Positions 28,567-37,842 of a stretch of DNA of 64,000 bases are shown here, piece after piece; within the stretch, counting starts at the first letter, position 1, and the number at the start of each line of letters is the position of its first letter. Source of the stretch: Fidelibacterota bacterium (GTDB lineage Bacteria; Fidelibacterota; UBA8477; JABMPR01); NCBI GenBank assembly GCA_016845065.1, contig JAERTG010000023.1, positions 1-64,000 on the forward strand, read 5' to 3'. The notes under the pieces were generated by a model. The model was not told the DNA's origin. It did not search any database and saw only the letters and a list, made by a program, of their open reading frames with translations. The position numbers and the translations under genes are program-made.

Positions 28567-29364
28567 TCACTTCTTTACAGCTTCGGATTCAGCGACCACT
28601 TTTTCGCCCAGAGCCCGCATCATCAGCAACTCCTTGGGGGTCAAGTCATTTTTGCCATCGACCGCAATCGAATTCATCAATTCTCGGGCTTCGGACCAGC
28701 GACCCAGGGCTACCATATCCCCTGCTTTACCCAATCGGGCGGCGGCATACAAACCAGTATCTCCATACTCGTTTATTACGTTGTCATAATAATATATGGC
28801 TGATTCATATTCACGTAGTGTGTCATAAAGTCTGGCACTCTCTAGTAGCTTCCGGGCAAGTTTTTCACGCATTTCCATGATACGGATCTGAACCTGTTCA
28901 GAATATTTACTGTTTGGATAGATATCAACAAAATCATACAAATATCTCAAAGCTTTGTCAGTCATATCTCGTTCTAAGCGATAATCAGGGGATAACTCAC
29001 AGTAGGATTCGGTCTTTTTCCAGAACGCATCCTCTACGTAGCTCGAATTTTTCATTCGACGAATAAGTCGGTCATATTCACTGATCGCCAGAAGATATTC
29101 TTCCCGTTCGAAATAGGTCTCAGCGAGCTGAAACTGGGCATCATCAGCATAGGCACCACCGGGATCATTATAAATGATGAAAGTGAATACTTCTTCGGCC
29201 TTGATATAGTTGTCTTTTTCGAAGTAATCGAGACCCCGCTGGTAGGTATCGGCAATATTAGATGCCTCCAACTGTTCCTGTTGACTGGCACACTGTTGCA
29301 GGGATAATCCCAATACAATGACGATGAGGATAATGAAACTTTTTCGGGTAGAACTTTTAATCAA
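28567..29364 (-). CDS. bamD: Outer-membrane assembly lipoprotein BamD
   Basis: 265 residues. A lipoprotein signal ends in LSLQQC (Cys25). Tetratricopeptide repeats run through residues 38-240, with ADDAQFQLAETYFEREEYLLAISEYDRLI matching the BamD/YfiO core. BamD works with the BamA barrel to insert outer-membrane proteins. Translation starts with TTG, which overlaps the upstream stop as TTGA. The neighbouring barrel and T9SS-related genes fit an outer-membrane biogenesis operon; bamA is not in the window. Confidence 0.88.
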   Translation of the reverse strand: MIKSSTRKSFIILIVIVLGLSLQQCASQQEQLEASNIADTYQRGLDYFEKDNYIKAEEVFTFIIYNDPGGAYADDAQFQLAETYFEREEYLLAISEYDRLIRRMKNSSYVEDAFWKKTESYCELSPDYRLERDMTDKALRYLYDFVDIYPNSKYSEQVQIRIMEMREKLARKLLESARLYDTLREYESAIYYYDNVINEYGDTGLYAAARLGKAGDMVALGRWSEARELMNSIAVDGKNDLTPKELLMMRALGEKVVAESEAVKK

Positions 29365-30095
29365 AATGTAACCTCCATTGTGATGCCTCTTGAGACATTC
29401 AGCGGATTAATATAGAATTTTCCAGCGAAACTAGTTGATTCAAATGATGTCATATCTGTGCCTAGAGCTGCGTCAAAAGCACTGATTAGATGGTTAACCA
29501 TAATGAGAGTTCCAGCCAGTTGCGCATTGCGATACAATTCATTGGAACGTGTACGCATTTCAACATAAGTAATTTTATTTGGTGTCAGGTCTGCTTCTGC
29601 TAGAGCTGCTTTCGGGTCCCAATCATCCCAGCCGCAAACAAATTCAGGATATTTACTGATATTTTCATAGAAATGATGGTGCTTAATTGGTCGTTCAACT
29701 CCATCTGGATCTGTGTAGACAGGCATTGGGTGGGTTCTGAGATTACCGCATGCTCTATCACCATCATTATTTAGTGACCAGACTCCGTAATCCCAGTGCT
29801 CATCGCCAAATGCTTTAAATTCCAACTCTTTGTCAGCTCCAGCATCATAATTGGTCTTATAACCATAGATACCTGCTATTTCAGCTGTCACATAGATAAT
29901 ACCGCGTATCTTATTTCCGTTCTCAATTTGACCCCAACCAGGAATAATTAATGATTTCACGAAGTTCTTCAGCATTCGCTTATCGACTTTGAGTTTTGCT
30001 TGGGGTTGAGTATCCCCCTGGGCATAGCTCGTCGAGAACATCAATAATCCGATAATTAGGATGATGATTAATTTTTGCGATTTAATCAAAGCCAA
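29361..30095 (-). CDS. DUF5683-like exported protein
   Basis: About 245 residues. I prefer the TTG at 30095 because GGAAGG lies six bases before it; an ATG 36 bases upstream lies further inside the previous gene. A signal peptide (LIIILIIGLLMFSTSYA) precedes KNFVKSLIIPGWGQIENGNKIRGIIYVTAE, the short helical motif typical of DUF5683 proteins of Bacteroidota relatives. The rest has a YRNAQLAGTLIMVNHLISAFDAAL helix and ends in short beta segments. The function of the family is unknown. It overlaps both neighbours. Confidence 0.82.
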   Translation of the reverse strand: MALIKSQKLIIILIIGLLMFSTSYAQGDTQPQAKLKVDKRMLKNFVKSLIIPGWGQIENGNKIRGIIYVTAEIAGIYGYKTNYDAGADKELEFKAFGDEHWDYGVWSLNNDGDRACGNLRTHPMPVYTDPDGVERPIKHHHFYENISKYPEFVCGWDDWDPKAALAEADLTPNKITYVEMRTRSNELYRNAQLAGTLIMVNHLISAFDAALGTDMTSFESTSFAGKFYINPLNVSRGITMEVTF

Positions 30096-33000
30096 AAAGA
30101 ACCTTCCAATAATAGCGCCATTCCTTCCCATATCGAATCACTTCTCCTGAACTGGTTTCAGAGTCAACATCATCGAGACCATAGTAGGCACCAAATTCGA
30201 ATGCGGTTGGAAAGGCATAGTATGAGTTCAGAGACAATCTAAGGTCGACACCAACATCTCGAACCAGCGAAATCTGATCCTTTTCGTGGCGCATCCAGTC
30301 AGAAAAATCACTTGCAGTAACAAATTCAGGGTCTGCTGTCCATACACTACCTAATTGTCCATGAAAGCCAATATAAAGGTCGCGAACCGTAAGCTGGGCA
30401 ATACGACTATAATTGTCCCTGAAGAGTGGAAACCTCATGGTTGCAGTAGAAATGAATCTTCGAGTACCCTTCATGGAATAGAAGGGATACCCCTTTAAAC
30501 CGGGCATTCCCCCACCAAACTCCCAGAAGAAATCATCAATAGCATTATTGTCGATGAGATCGATCTCCGTTTTGTTGGAAACAACAATATTCCCTGGCAA
30601 GGGAAGCAGATATCCATAAAATGCTGAAGCATTTAGTTTCGTATATCGATAATTTCCGAAAATGTTTCCCCATCTTTCAGTTGACTCATCATAACCATAA
30701 TGATCAAGAAAGTTGTGATGATTATCCCTAATAGATAGGCTTGCCTTGTAGCCAGAGGGGTTGATGCCTCTTTCTTGTCTAATGTTGATGCGAGACACAT
30801 CCCATTTGAAGCCCCAATCCCAACCCTTAAAATAATCGTAGCTTATTCCACCTGCAGGCTGTCCACCTACTATATGTGTACCAATGGCAGTACGATAGTT
30901 TGATGCAGATATATCCAGTTTCAGTACATGCATGGGTGGGACACGCAGATCGGCTGAGAGAACCCCCTGAGACAGACTGAATGTCAGATCACTTGTGGCT
31001 GGCCAAACATGATCGAAGTACCACAATTCTTCCTCGGTGTGGCGAACCATCTGAAAGAACTCGAAGGTGAACGTGGGTAAAAATCCTTTGTACTGGGCTG
31101 AAAGGAACAAATCCATATCCAGGTTGGGGGCGACACCAAACCCACCAATCATGGAATAATTACTAATGATCTCATCGGAAAAAAAGTATAAACCTGGCTT
31201 GATTAGGATATCATTCTTGGACTGATCCATTTCGATCTGCAACCTCGGAAGCAGAAACAATGGTCCTGCTTTAAATGTATACTCTTCGGCAGGTAATTTC
31301 CCTTCATGACGGCTCCAGGTTGGTGCAATAATACGCTCGACTGAAGCGCTGACAGGTCTGGTGACAACATGCATCAGTTCAGATTCACCCAACATGGCGA
31401 TATTGAAGCCCAGACTATCATAGAGGGAATAATAAAGTTCATTGTCTTGCCATTCAGGTTGAAACGCACCGCCTACCACATTTGTCAAACGGAAGTCTAA
31501 GGTGTCTTTCAGGTTAAGCTCATAGATGTTGAAGATGCCCGTTCTATCATCACTGAAATAGATGGTCGAATCGTCTCTGAACACAGGATTCCGTTCATCC
31601 CATTCAGCAGTTAAGAGGGGTTTGACAGTCTGACTGGATAGGTCGTATATAGCAATATCCCGATTGCTGCCAGTCGTATAGTCAAATATTACCTGATCCC
31701 CACCTTTTGACCATCTGGGACCATATACCTGAGTTCCTGGCTCAAAATAGGTGATTTGTTGAATACTATCTGGATGATCAGGAAAAGCAAAACATAGATT
31801 ATTGGTACCATCCCTGAGATTCACAAAGACAATTCTATCTCCTCGAGGCGACCAGGATGGATTTTTCACCCTTTCACCAAAGGTAAGCTGACGTTCATCC
31901 TTGAGACTATCAGGGTGAATGATAAAGAGATCAGAAAATCTTGATCCACTTATCACCAACTGACATTTCTCACAGGTTGAAACTGACATCTCTGAAATGA
32001 AGGGGTTGAGATGCTTGTGATCTTCGTCTTTGGCCGTGCGTGCAACAGGTGTCCCACCATCATAGTATTCCTTGCGAGCATAAACAAGATGCTCACCATC
32101 AGGACTCCAGTCGAAACCTTCGACACCTGGAAGTAATTTCTCAGCCTTGGCAGTGGAATCTTTTATAAAGAGAGCAGTTCGGGACAAGTAGGTTTCACCT
32201 GCACTGGAAATATAACCCAATTTATTGCCGGATGGGGTGAACCTCGGGTAGTGATTCGCATCTCCCTCACGTTGGACAAAATGAATCGGGCTGATATCTT
32301 CGTTATCATCAAAGGATAATCTTTGTGTCCATAACAAGTCAGACAGCCAATTAACCCATAAGCCAGTCGAGGGGATGCCAGTCTCAGCTTCAAGGGCTTT
32401 GTAGAAACTAAAATTAAGAGGACCTGACACGCGATCTGTGATCCTTCTTATAACATCTTCACCATATGTATTTACTATGTAATTGACAAAACCAAAACCA
32501 TGATTATAGACACTTTCGTTACCAATTCCTACTTTACCAAATCCATCCATCTCATTGAGTGTCAATGCTCTACCATGCTTTAATCTGTCTCGCAATATCA
32601 TATCACGCGTACTATCCCACCAATCCCATCTCTCTGAATTGCTCTGATACTGAGCGATACCTTCAGCCCACCACATGGGCACAGCAACTGAAGGAAGTGG
32701 ATAGGAAGCAATTCCATTCGGGTAGCCATATAAGACGTCCTCACGGCGTTCTGGTTCATAGGAAATCAACTGGAAATAGGCGGCAGGCACATTCCTGTGC
32801 ATCTTTCTGGAAGCGCGTAGGCTTATGATATGAGCGAATTCATGGGTAATTACATCTCTAAGCCAATAATGTGATCCCCTCAGACTATAGTCCAGTGGCA
32901 TGGCCCATATCTCAATCTTGTTATCGAAGTAATAGGCACCACCATTGGCATAGTCATCCGTATCGCGAATGATGAGCTGTGTCTTTTCTTCAGGCTCATA

Positions 33001-33204
33001 ATTGTACAGAGAGGTGATCCCATCATAGATATCATCTGCTACATGAAGTGCTTCATTCGCTGTCCACTCTGTCCCCTGGTGATAATGAACAATGAAGTGT
33101 TTGCCTTCTATGGTCTTCCATTCGAGTTCAGGGTGGTTGAATCCCTGACCAGTGAGAAGAGCTGCGAAACAGAGCAGCAATAATATGGTTTTCAAGAAAC
33201 TCAT
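30082..33204 (-). CDS. Secreted gluzincin peptidase-like protein with TolB-type propeller and C-terminal outer-membrane barrel
   Basis: 1040 residues. A signal peptide (1-19) precedes a peptidase-MA-like domain with intact zinc motif HEFAH (121-125) and a downstream Glu in WWAEGIAQY (Glu181). Residues from about 305 to 620 are WD40/TolB-type propeller blades, for example FSWSPDGEHLVYARKE, PSWSPRGDRIVFVNL and PRWSKGGDQVIFDY. The last 400 residues alternate aromatic and polar positions as in an outer-membrane barrel. The protein ends in a terminal aromatic-rich strand (YYWKVLFGFD). It could be a cell-surface protease or sensor. It overlaps the preceding gene by ATGA. Confidence 0.85.
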   Translation of the reverse strand: MSFLKTILLLLCFAALLTGQGFNHPELEWKTIEGKHFIVHYHQGTEWTANEALHVADDIYDGITSLYNYEPEEKTQLIIRDTDDYANGGAYYFDNKIEIWAMPLDYSLRGSHYWLRDVITHEFAHIISLRASRKMHRNVPAAYFQLISYEPERREDVLYGYPNGIASYPLPSVAVPMWWAEGIAQYQSNSERWDWWDSTRDMILRDRLKHGRALTLNEMDGFGKVGIGNESVYNHGFGFVNYIVNTYGEDVIRRITDRVSGPLNFSFYKALEAETGIPSTGLWVNWLSDLLWTQRLSFDDNEDISPIHFVQREGDANHYPRFTPSGNKLGYISSAGETYLSRTALFIKDSTAKAEKLLPGVEGFDWSPDGEHLVYARKEYYDGGTPVARTAKDEDHKHLNPFISEMSVSTCEKCQLVISGSRFSDLFIIHPDSLKDERQLTFGERVKNPSWSPRGDRIVFVNLRDGTNNLCFAFPDHPDSIQQITYFEPGTQVYGPRWSKGGDQVIFDYTTGSNRDIAIYDLSSQTVKPLLTAEWDERNPVFRDDSTIYFSDDRTGIFNIYELNLKDTLDFRLTNVVGGAFQPEWQDNELYYSLYDSLGFNIAMLGESELMHVVTRPVSASVERIIAPTWSRHEGKLPAEEYTFKAGPLFLLPRLQIEMDQSKNDILIKPGLYFFSDEIISNYSMIGGFGVAPNLDMDLFLSAQYKGFLPTFTFEFFQMVRHTEEELWYFDHVWPATSDLTFSLSQGVLSADLRVPPMHVLKLDISASNYRTAIGTHIVGGQPAGGISYDYFKGWDWGFKWDVSRINIRQERGINPSGYKASLSIRDNHHNFLDHYGYDESTERWGNIFGNYRYTKLNASAFYGYLLPLPGNIVVSNKTEIDLIDNNAIDDFFWEFGGGMPGLKGYPFYSMKGTRRFISTATMRFPLFRDNYSRIAQLTVRDLYIGFHGQLGSVWTADPEFVTASDFSDWMRHEKDQISLVRDVGVDLRLSLNSYYAFPTAFEFGAYYGLDDVDSETSSGEVIRYGKEWRYYWKVLFGFD

Positions 33205-36008
33205 CGAATCACGGCAATCTTGATTAGCTCTGATGTTTTTCCAGCAGTGATTTGGGCAAGGTATACACCGTTTGAGACTTCAGAAGCATCCCAAAGCCAT
33301 TCGTTGTAACTGTTAGTCTGGAGCACGGTCTCTTCAACATAAACCACCTGTGATCCATTCATGGAGAAAATCTCAATACTCCAGGAATCAACGTCACCTA
33401 GCCAAGCCCTGATTGTGGTAGTTTTTCCCTTGATTGGATTCGGGTAATTATAAGCAGAATTGGCTTGAATATCAGGTTTCAACTGAGGTGTGACAAATGG
33501 TATTGCCACGACTCTATCTCCCGCTCTATTACCCTGTGGATCTGACCAAAAGGCGACACCTTGGGTGGCTGGATCAAATTCAAAATAGAGCAGCTCCTGG
33601 CCACTTAGAATGAGACTGAGGCCATCTGTGGTACTCAAGAAGTTTTCAAGACTACCTACTACTTGAGGTAGAACTCCTCTATCCAGCATTTTTCCATTAA
33701 AATCATATATGGAATAACCGGAGGAGTGTCGAAGGAATATGCTGGCTTGACCATCAATGGTTGATCCTACAATTGGATTGCCAACATAGGTGTCAATCCG
33801 AAAGGGATTACCGCTATATACTACCCCAGCTTGATTTATGATTTCAACAACGGTCTCGTAAAATAGAGCTATTTCGTAATGTCCATCATTATCTACATCA
33901 AGAGGAATAACGTGCAGAGGTTTTTCGACACTGATGTACTCCTTTTCCTCCCCTGGCAAATGAGAAATCATTAGCGCACTCTCAGCGTTGGACCACGATA
34001 TCACATCTACCGCCTCCAGTGGAACACTTAACACTGAACCTGATTCGCTATAGGGGGTTACTCCGACCGGCACGGGATCTTCAGTAAAGCTTGAAAAGAA
34101 AGGTTGAATTCCTGATGTGGTCTGAAATCTTGCTACCGGTTGACCAGCAAGTTCATCACTAATGAATTGTGATTGGGGTTCTATCCATTTTACCAGATAG
34201 TAATTGTCATTCTCCCTGGCGAAAAAAGAGAGTGTAAGTAAGGGATTATCTCCACCAATAATTTCAAACGGATCTTGCTTGGTAGTATGAGAATGCTGGT
34301 CTCCAGTCCTAAGATCAATAAATCTGGACCCACTATCCATGTTGGGAAAGACCCAGGGATACCTGAACTGGAATGTGCTATCACTATTTTCAGGAAGGAT
34401 GTCAGACGGCGCTACCGTTGGACTTGAAGAAGTGGAAAAACCACCGTCTTCAAAGATGGCTTCAACAATCTGAGATGAGTCACTATTGAAGGCCCACAAT
34501 TCGTTGGATGCAGTCCCCCATCCAATAAAACTCGAGATGGAATCTTTTGATGCCAATCTATCCGAGGAAACTGAAAAACTCATTATGGGACCGTTGTGAG
34601 AAATATTTTCAATACTCAGGTGGCTGGGTACTCCTGTATTGGAGGTGGTCGCTGGGAAGGTGCTGGATTTAAAACTTAAAAGGCTATCTCCTACCACTTC
34701 TTCATAACGATTGATATGAAACCAACCCTCATTACCAGCAAACCATGGATCAAACCACCAGCCAGTTTCAAGATAATTAGCGAACAGTAGCTGGGTGGTA
34801 TGTCCCATATCCTGGGCACCATCCGCTTCGACAAAGTCCACCATTTGACTTGGTCCGCCATTGGGATTGTCTGCAGTGAATCTTGCGCTCTCGTCAATAT
34901 GCCAGATATTGAGTCCATTACCAGGTAGCCCTGCATGTTGTTCATCGACATCAACAACGACACCACCACTACTTACCGAAACCGAAACCTTAAAGCCACC
35001 AACATCATCTATCCAAAGAGGCAGGCTGCTGGGGTGGAGTATGTTTCTCTGACGATTTTCAATGAGATAATACTCCATATCACTAATTGAAATCTTCACA
35101 GGGGGATCATCAACATGAATAGAAACTGAATCCCCTATTTGCATTTCGTTGGCTGTTGTCCAACCCTGCTCAATGCGTGTGAAGGGATCGGGATAGGCTG
35201 GCACAATGCCATGAAAATTGTTAGAACCCTGATCCATGAGTGCGAAACCACCCACAAGAGACACGCCGGTCTCAGTATTGTAGAGAGGTGCTAATCCGAG
35301 GTGAAAGCCCATCATCAGCGCCAGGGTACCATTCAAACCAACTTGATAAAAACAGGGGTCCTCAGCATCTTCAAAGAGGCTGCGAGTTTCTTTATACTGT
35401 AGAAAGTTCTGGGATTCTGGTACAATAATTAAATCCGTCAGGTTGCCCTCGGCGGTTTGCAGAACACGATATTCATCAAAATCTGCCTGAGAAAGGTAGG
35501 CAGAAGGAATGTTTCCAGGTGTTGGATCAAGAGAGAATGCAAAATCACCACCCATTCCTGCATGTGCAAAAATTATTGTGGTGTACTCATCGAAATTCAC
35601 GTCTGGATCTGCGAGAAGAATTACATCTTCACTTAACTCAAAGAGCTTCTGCGTTTCATCAAATGTTTCTAAATAGGGATGGTAATAAAGCATTTCATGG
35701 GGTAATTGGTATACTTCCCCCTCATTCAGTGGAAAAACATCCGATTCTGCAAGGTTGACGAAGACGGATCCATTACTGACCTTCTGCCAGTAGTTATCTA
35801 TCGCTATAATATGATCCTGAAAATAAGTGCGATCATGAGGTGGTGGATCCAGAGACCAATCAGTACAATCGATTCCCACAGTATCTTCCAGAACAAAACT
35901 TCCGTCACCAGTCGTTGCTGGAGAGGAATCAGGCTGGAAAGCCACTCGTAGAACAGCGACCTTCAGCTCCTGCCCTGAAAGGGTAATGACTGACAGAATA
36001 GTCAGCAA
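33201..36008 (-). CDS. M6-like metalloprotease homologue with degenerate zinc site and T9SS-type C-terminal tail
   Basis: 935 residues from a TTG at 36008. The region around 230-270 aligns with the M6 (immune inhibitor A) catalytic site but reads LMMGFHLGLAPLY where active enzymes have HExGHxLGLPDLY, so both His and the Glu are lost. The following GGFALMDQGSNNFHG keeps the downstream M6 pattern. The last 80 residues (NYPNPIKGKTT...NGVYLAQITAGKTSELIKIAVI) are a type A T9SS sorting domain. The TTG start gives a short signal lacking basic residues; extending the frame upstream gives a better one, so the true start may be a rare codon near 36032. Probably a surface-anchored pseudo-enzyme. Confidence 0.85.
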   Translation of the reverse strand: MLTILSVITLSGQELKVAVLRVAFQPDSSPATTGDGSFVLEDTVGIDCTDWSLDPPPHDRTYFQDHIIAIDNYWQKVSNGSVFVNLAESDVFPLNEGEVYQLPHEMLYYHPYLETFDETQKLFELSEDVILLADPDVNFDEYTTIIFAHAGMGGDFAFSLDPTPGNIPSAYLSQADFDEYRVLQTAEGNLTDLIIVPESQNFLQYKETRSLFEDAEDPCFYQVGLNGTLALMMGFHLGLAPLYNTETGVSLVGGFALMDQGSNNFHGIVPAYPDPFTRIEQGWTTANEMQIGDSVSIHVDDPPVKISISDMEYYLIENRQRNILHPSSLPLWIDDVGGFKVSVSVSSGGVVVDVDEQHAGLPGNGLNIWHIDESARFTADNPNGGPSQMVDFVEADGAQDMGHTTQLLFANYLETGWWFDPWFAGNEGWFHINRYEEVVGDSLLSFKSSTFPATTSNTGVPSHLSIENISHNGPIMSFSVSSDRLASKDSISSFIGWGTASNELWAFNSDSSQIVEAIFEDGGFSTSSSPTVAPSDILPENSDSTFQFRYPWVFPNMDSGSRFIDLRTGDQHSHTTKQDPFEIIGGDNPLLTLSFFARENDNYYLVKWIEPQSQFISDELAGQPVARFQTTSGIQPFFSSFTEDPVPVGVTPYSESGSVLSVPLEAVDVISWSNAESALMISHLPGEEKEYISVEKPLHVIPLDVDNDGHYEIALFYETVVEIINQAGVVYSGNPFRIDTYVGNPIVGSTIDGQASIFLRHSSGYSIYDFNGKMLDRGVLPQVVGSLENFLSTTDGLSLILSGQELLYFEFDPATQGVAFWSDPQGNRAGDRVVAIPFVTPQLKPDIQANSAYNYPNPIKGKTTTIRAWLGDVDSWSIEIFSMNGSQVVYVEETVLQTNSYNEWLWDASEVSNGVYLAQITAGKTSELIKIAVIR

Positions 36009-36096
36009 TAATCTTACTGTGAATTGATTGATAATATCCCCGCTTGGCTTTGAGGGTTAAAAATTAAAGATCAACGATCAGAGAAATCCGATCCAC

Positions 36097-37389
36097 CTAA
36101 AATTTTAACATCAACGAGAATCGCATGGTATTATTCAGAGGGTGTGTTTCCTCTGCAACAGTATATCCAAAATCAAAACCATAGTTTCCGTATCGCAAAC
36201 CAGCACCTACAGTTGGCGTCGTAATCTTACCCTCAGAATCGTAGTAGTAACCACCGCGGATGGCAAACATTTCGTTATACCAGTATTCAAGACCGACACT
36301 ATGAATGAGCGATTTAAACTCATCAGCAGGACTTCGATCGTCACTATTGCCAACCTCTAGGTCGCCGCCTTCATTGTATAAACCATTATCAGATAGCTCG
36401 GTATAGGTGGAATCGTCACCTTCGATCAGGTTCCATCCTCCAATAATTCTATCACCGTCCATATCGCGGTCCCCACCTAGATACCAATCATCTAAGAAAG
36501 AAGTAAAAATTCCAGCCCACCATGAATCGGTGTGGGCGAGCTCATTTTGTCCATCTTTGTTATAATTGCCAGATTGGTTCTCACTACCATCTTCGTTGTA
36601 GCCACCAATTTCAAGATCTCCATCCCAATCCATGGAAGCATATTCGCCGACGAGCAGCTTGTTTACGTCGTAGACAATGTTCAATCTGTTATACTTTGAA
36701 TCATACACGCGCATATTGAAACCCAGTTTCAGATTTGTCGGCATGGGATCAGCCTGCTCCTCATCATTGAATATGACTTTGGGTCCCAAATTGGCAATCA
36801 TGGCGCCAATATCGAGTTTGCCACCCAAATAGCCTTTGCTCAGGTATCCAACATCAAATCCGAAGTTGGTTGCTGTTCCTTTGGTTTTTTCGGTCCCGAC
36901 TTGAACATCAGAATCTGTGAGATGCTGATATAAAACTTTAAAGTTGAAGCCAACGCTTGAATTTTCAGAGATCATGGTTGCATAGCTAAAGGCACCAGAA
37001 GTGAAATAGGTAAGAAAGGTTCCCAGGGATACTCCGTTGGCATCTGTGTACTGTTGCTCACCTGCATTAAGGTAGATCACATGGCCACCAAATACGCCCA
37101 GACCCTCCACAGGTGCTCGGCCAGCGAGAAAGTCATAATACATGTCATCTACAAGCCCGGGAAGCCAATTCACGTGCATTCCAGAGACCTCATAACCACT
37201 CTGAAATCCGAGACCCGCTGGATTCCAGTAGGTTGCATAGGAGTCATCCGCGAGTGCAACTTGTGCCTCACCCATACCACCTGCCCTTGCACCAGGTGCG
37301 ATCAAGAGAAATAGTGCACTCTGTGAGAATGCAACGGATAGCAGCATCAGACTTCCTATGGCGAGATTTATAATTTTATTCATTTTCAT
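36097..37389 (-). CDS. PorV/PorQ-family outer-membrane protein
   Basis: About 430 residues from the ATG at 37389, which has GAGGAG nine bases upstream; longer starts would run into a terminator hairpin. A signal peptide (MLLSVAFS) precedes APGARAGGMGEAQVALADDSYATYWNPAGLG, the N-terminal hallmark of the PorV/UPF0164 family, related to FadL barrels. The protein continues as a barrel to the end (MRFSLMLKF). PorV shuttles T9SS cargo to the attachment complex, and the next gene downstream carries a T9SS-type tail. An Asp/Asn/Gly-rich insertion lies around 255-340. Confidence 0.87.
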   Translation of the reverse strand: MKMNKIINLAIGSLMLLSVAFSQSALFLLIAPGARAGGMGEAQVALADDSYATYWNPAGLGFQSGYEVSGMHVNWLPGLVDDMYYDFLAGRAPVEGLGVFGGHVIYLNAGEQQYTDANGVSLGTFLTYFTSGAFSYATMISENSSVGFNFKVLYQHLTDSDVQVGTEKTKGTATNFGFDVGYLSKGYLGGKLDIGAMIANLGPKVIFNDEEQADPMPTNLKLGFNMRVYDSKYNRLNIVYDVNKLLVGEYASMDWDGDLEIGGYNEDGSENQSGNYNKDGQNELAHTDSWWAGIFTSFLDDWYLGGDRDMDGDRIIGGWNLIEGDDSTYTELSDNGLYNEGGDLEVGNSDDRSPADEFKSLIHSVGLEYWYNEMFAIRGGYYYDSEGKITTPTVGAGLRYGNYGFDFGYTVAEETHPLNNTMRFSLMLKF

Positions 37390-37410
37390 TGTAACTAACT
37401 CCTCATTCAT

Positions 37411-37442
37411 AAAAAAACCGAATATTATGAATAACATTCGGT
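37411..37442 (-). terminator. Rho-independent terminator between the Trm112-like gene and porV-like
   Basis: On the minus strand, ACCGAAT (37442-37436) pairs with ATTCGGT (37423-37417) around a 12-base loop and is followed by seven T. It ends the series starting at 44402 and isolates porV, whose ribosome-binding site lies about ten bases further on. Confidence 0.75.
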
Positions 37443-37574
37443 ATCAACTTTAAAAAAGATGAACGCCAGGTTCGTATTTTATTTTGGCGGATTCTCATCA
37501 AAAAATCCCAGTAACGATTTCTCTCTTAAAGTTCTCCTTTATTAAAGCGGGCGAATATAGGTTTACCCCCTACG

Positions 37575-37838
37575 CTAATCAACGGATTTCCCAGTATTTA
37601 AGCCCTCGAGTGATATTGATAACCCTGGGATAAGCTGAGGAATTCCATGACGAATAATATAGACAATGTCCTGGTTGTTGTTGACCAGAATATCCTTAAT
37701 TCTACTTCTTTGTAGTTCTCCATTCCTATTTGAAAGCTGTTTATTTTCAGCCCGAAGATTTAATGCATCTAGCAGATTTTCGCTGCCTGGCTGAAGCTTG
37801 GTCTTAGAAATGGGACAATACAAAGATTTTGGATTCAA
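37575..37838 (-). CDS. Trm112-like small protein
   Basis: 87 residues. It begins LYCPISKTKLQ, continues with a Asn/Arg-rich helix, and ends YIIRHGIPQLIPGLSISLE, the pattern of Trm112/UPF0434 proteins ('CP.sk..L ... P.rdGIP.LlP'). In the canonical family two Cys pairs bind zinc; here only one Cys is present, so it is unlikely to bind zinc. Trm112 proteins activate methyltransferases in other domains; the bacterial role is unclear. It follows the MlaF-like gene by four bases and precedes the terminator. Confidence 0.65.
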   Translation of the reverse strand: MNPKSLYCPISKTKLQPGSENLLDALNLRAENKQLSNRNGELQRSRIKDILVNNNQDIVYIIRHGIPQLIPGLSISLEGLNTGKSVD

Positions 37839-37842
37839 TCGA

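Noticed and set aside
37443..37574. Short coding-like stretch (ending GFFDENPPK) on the minus strand behind AAAGGAGAA
   Set aside because: It has no start codon of any usual type and only about 19 codons, so I cannot support a gene.
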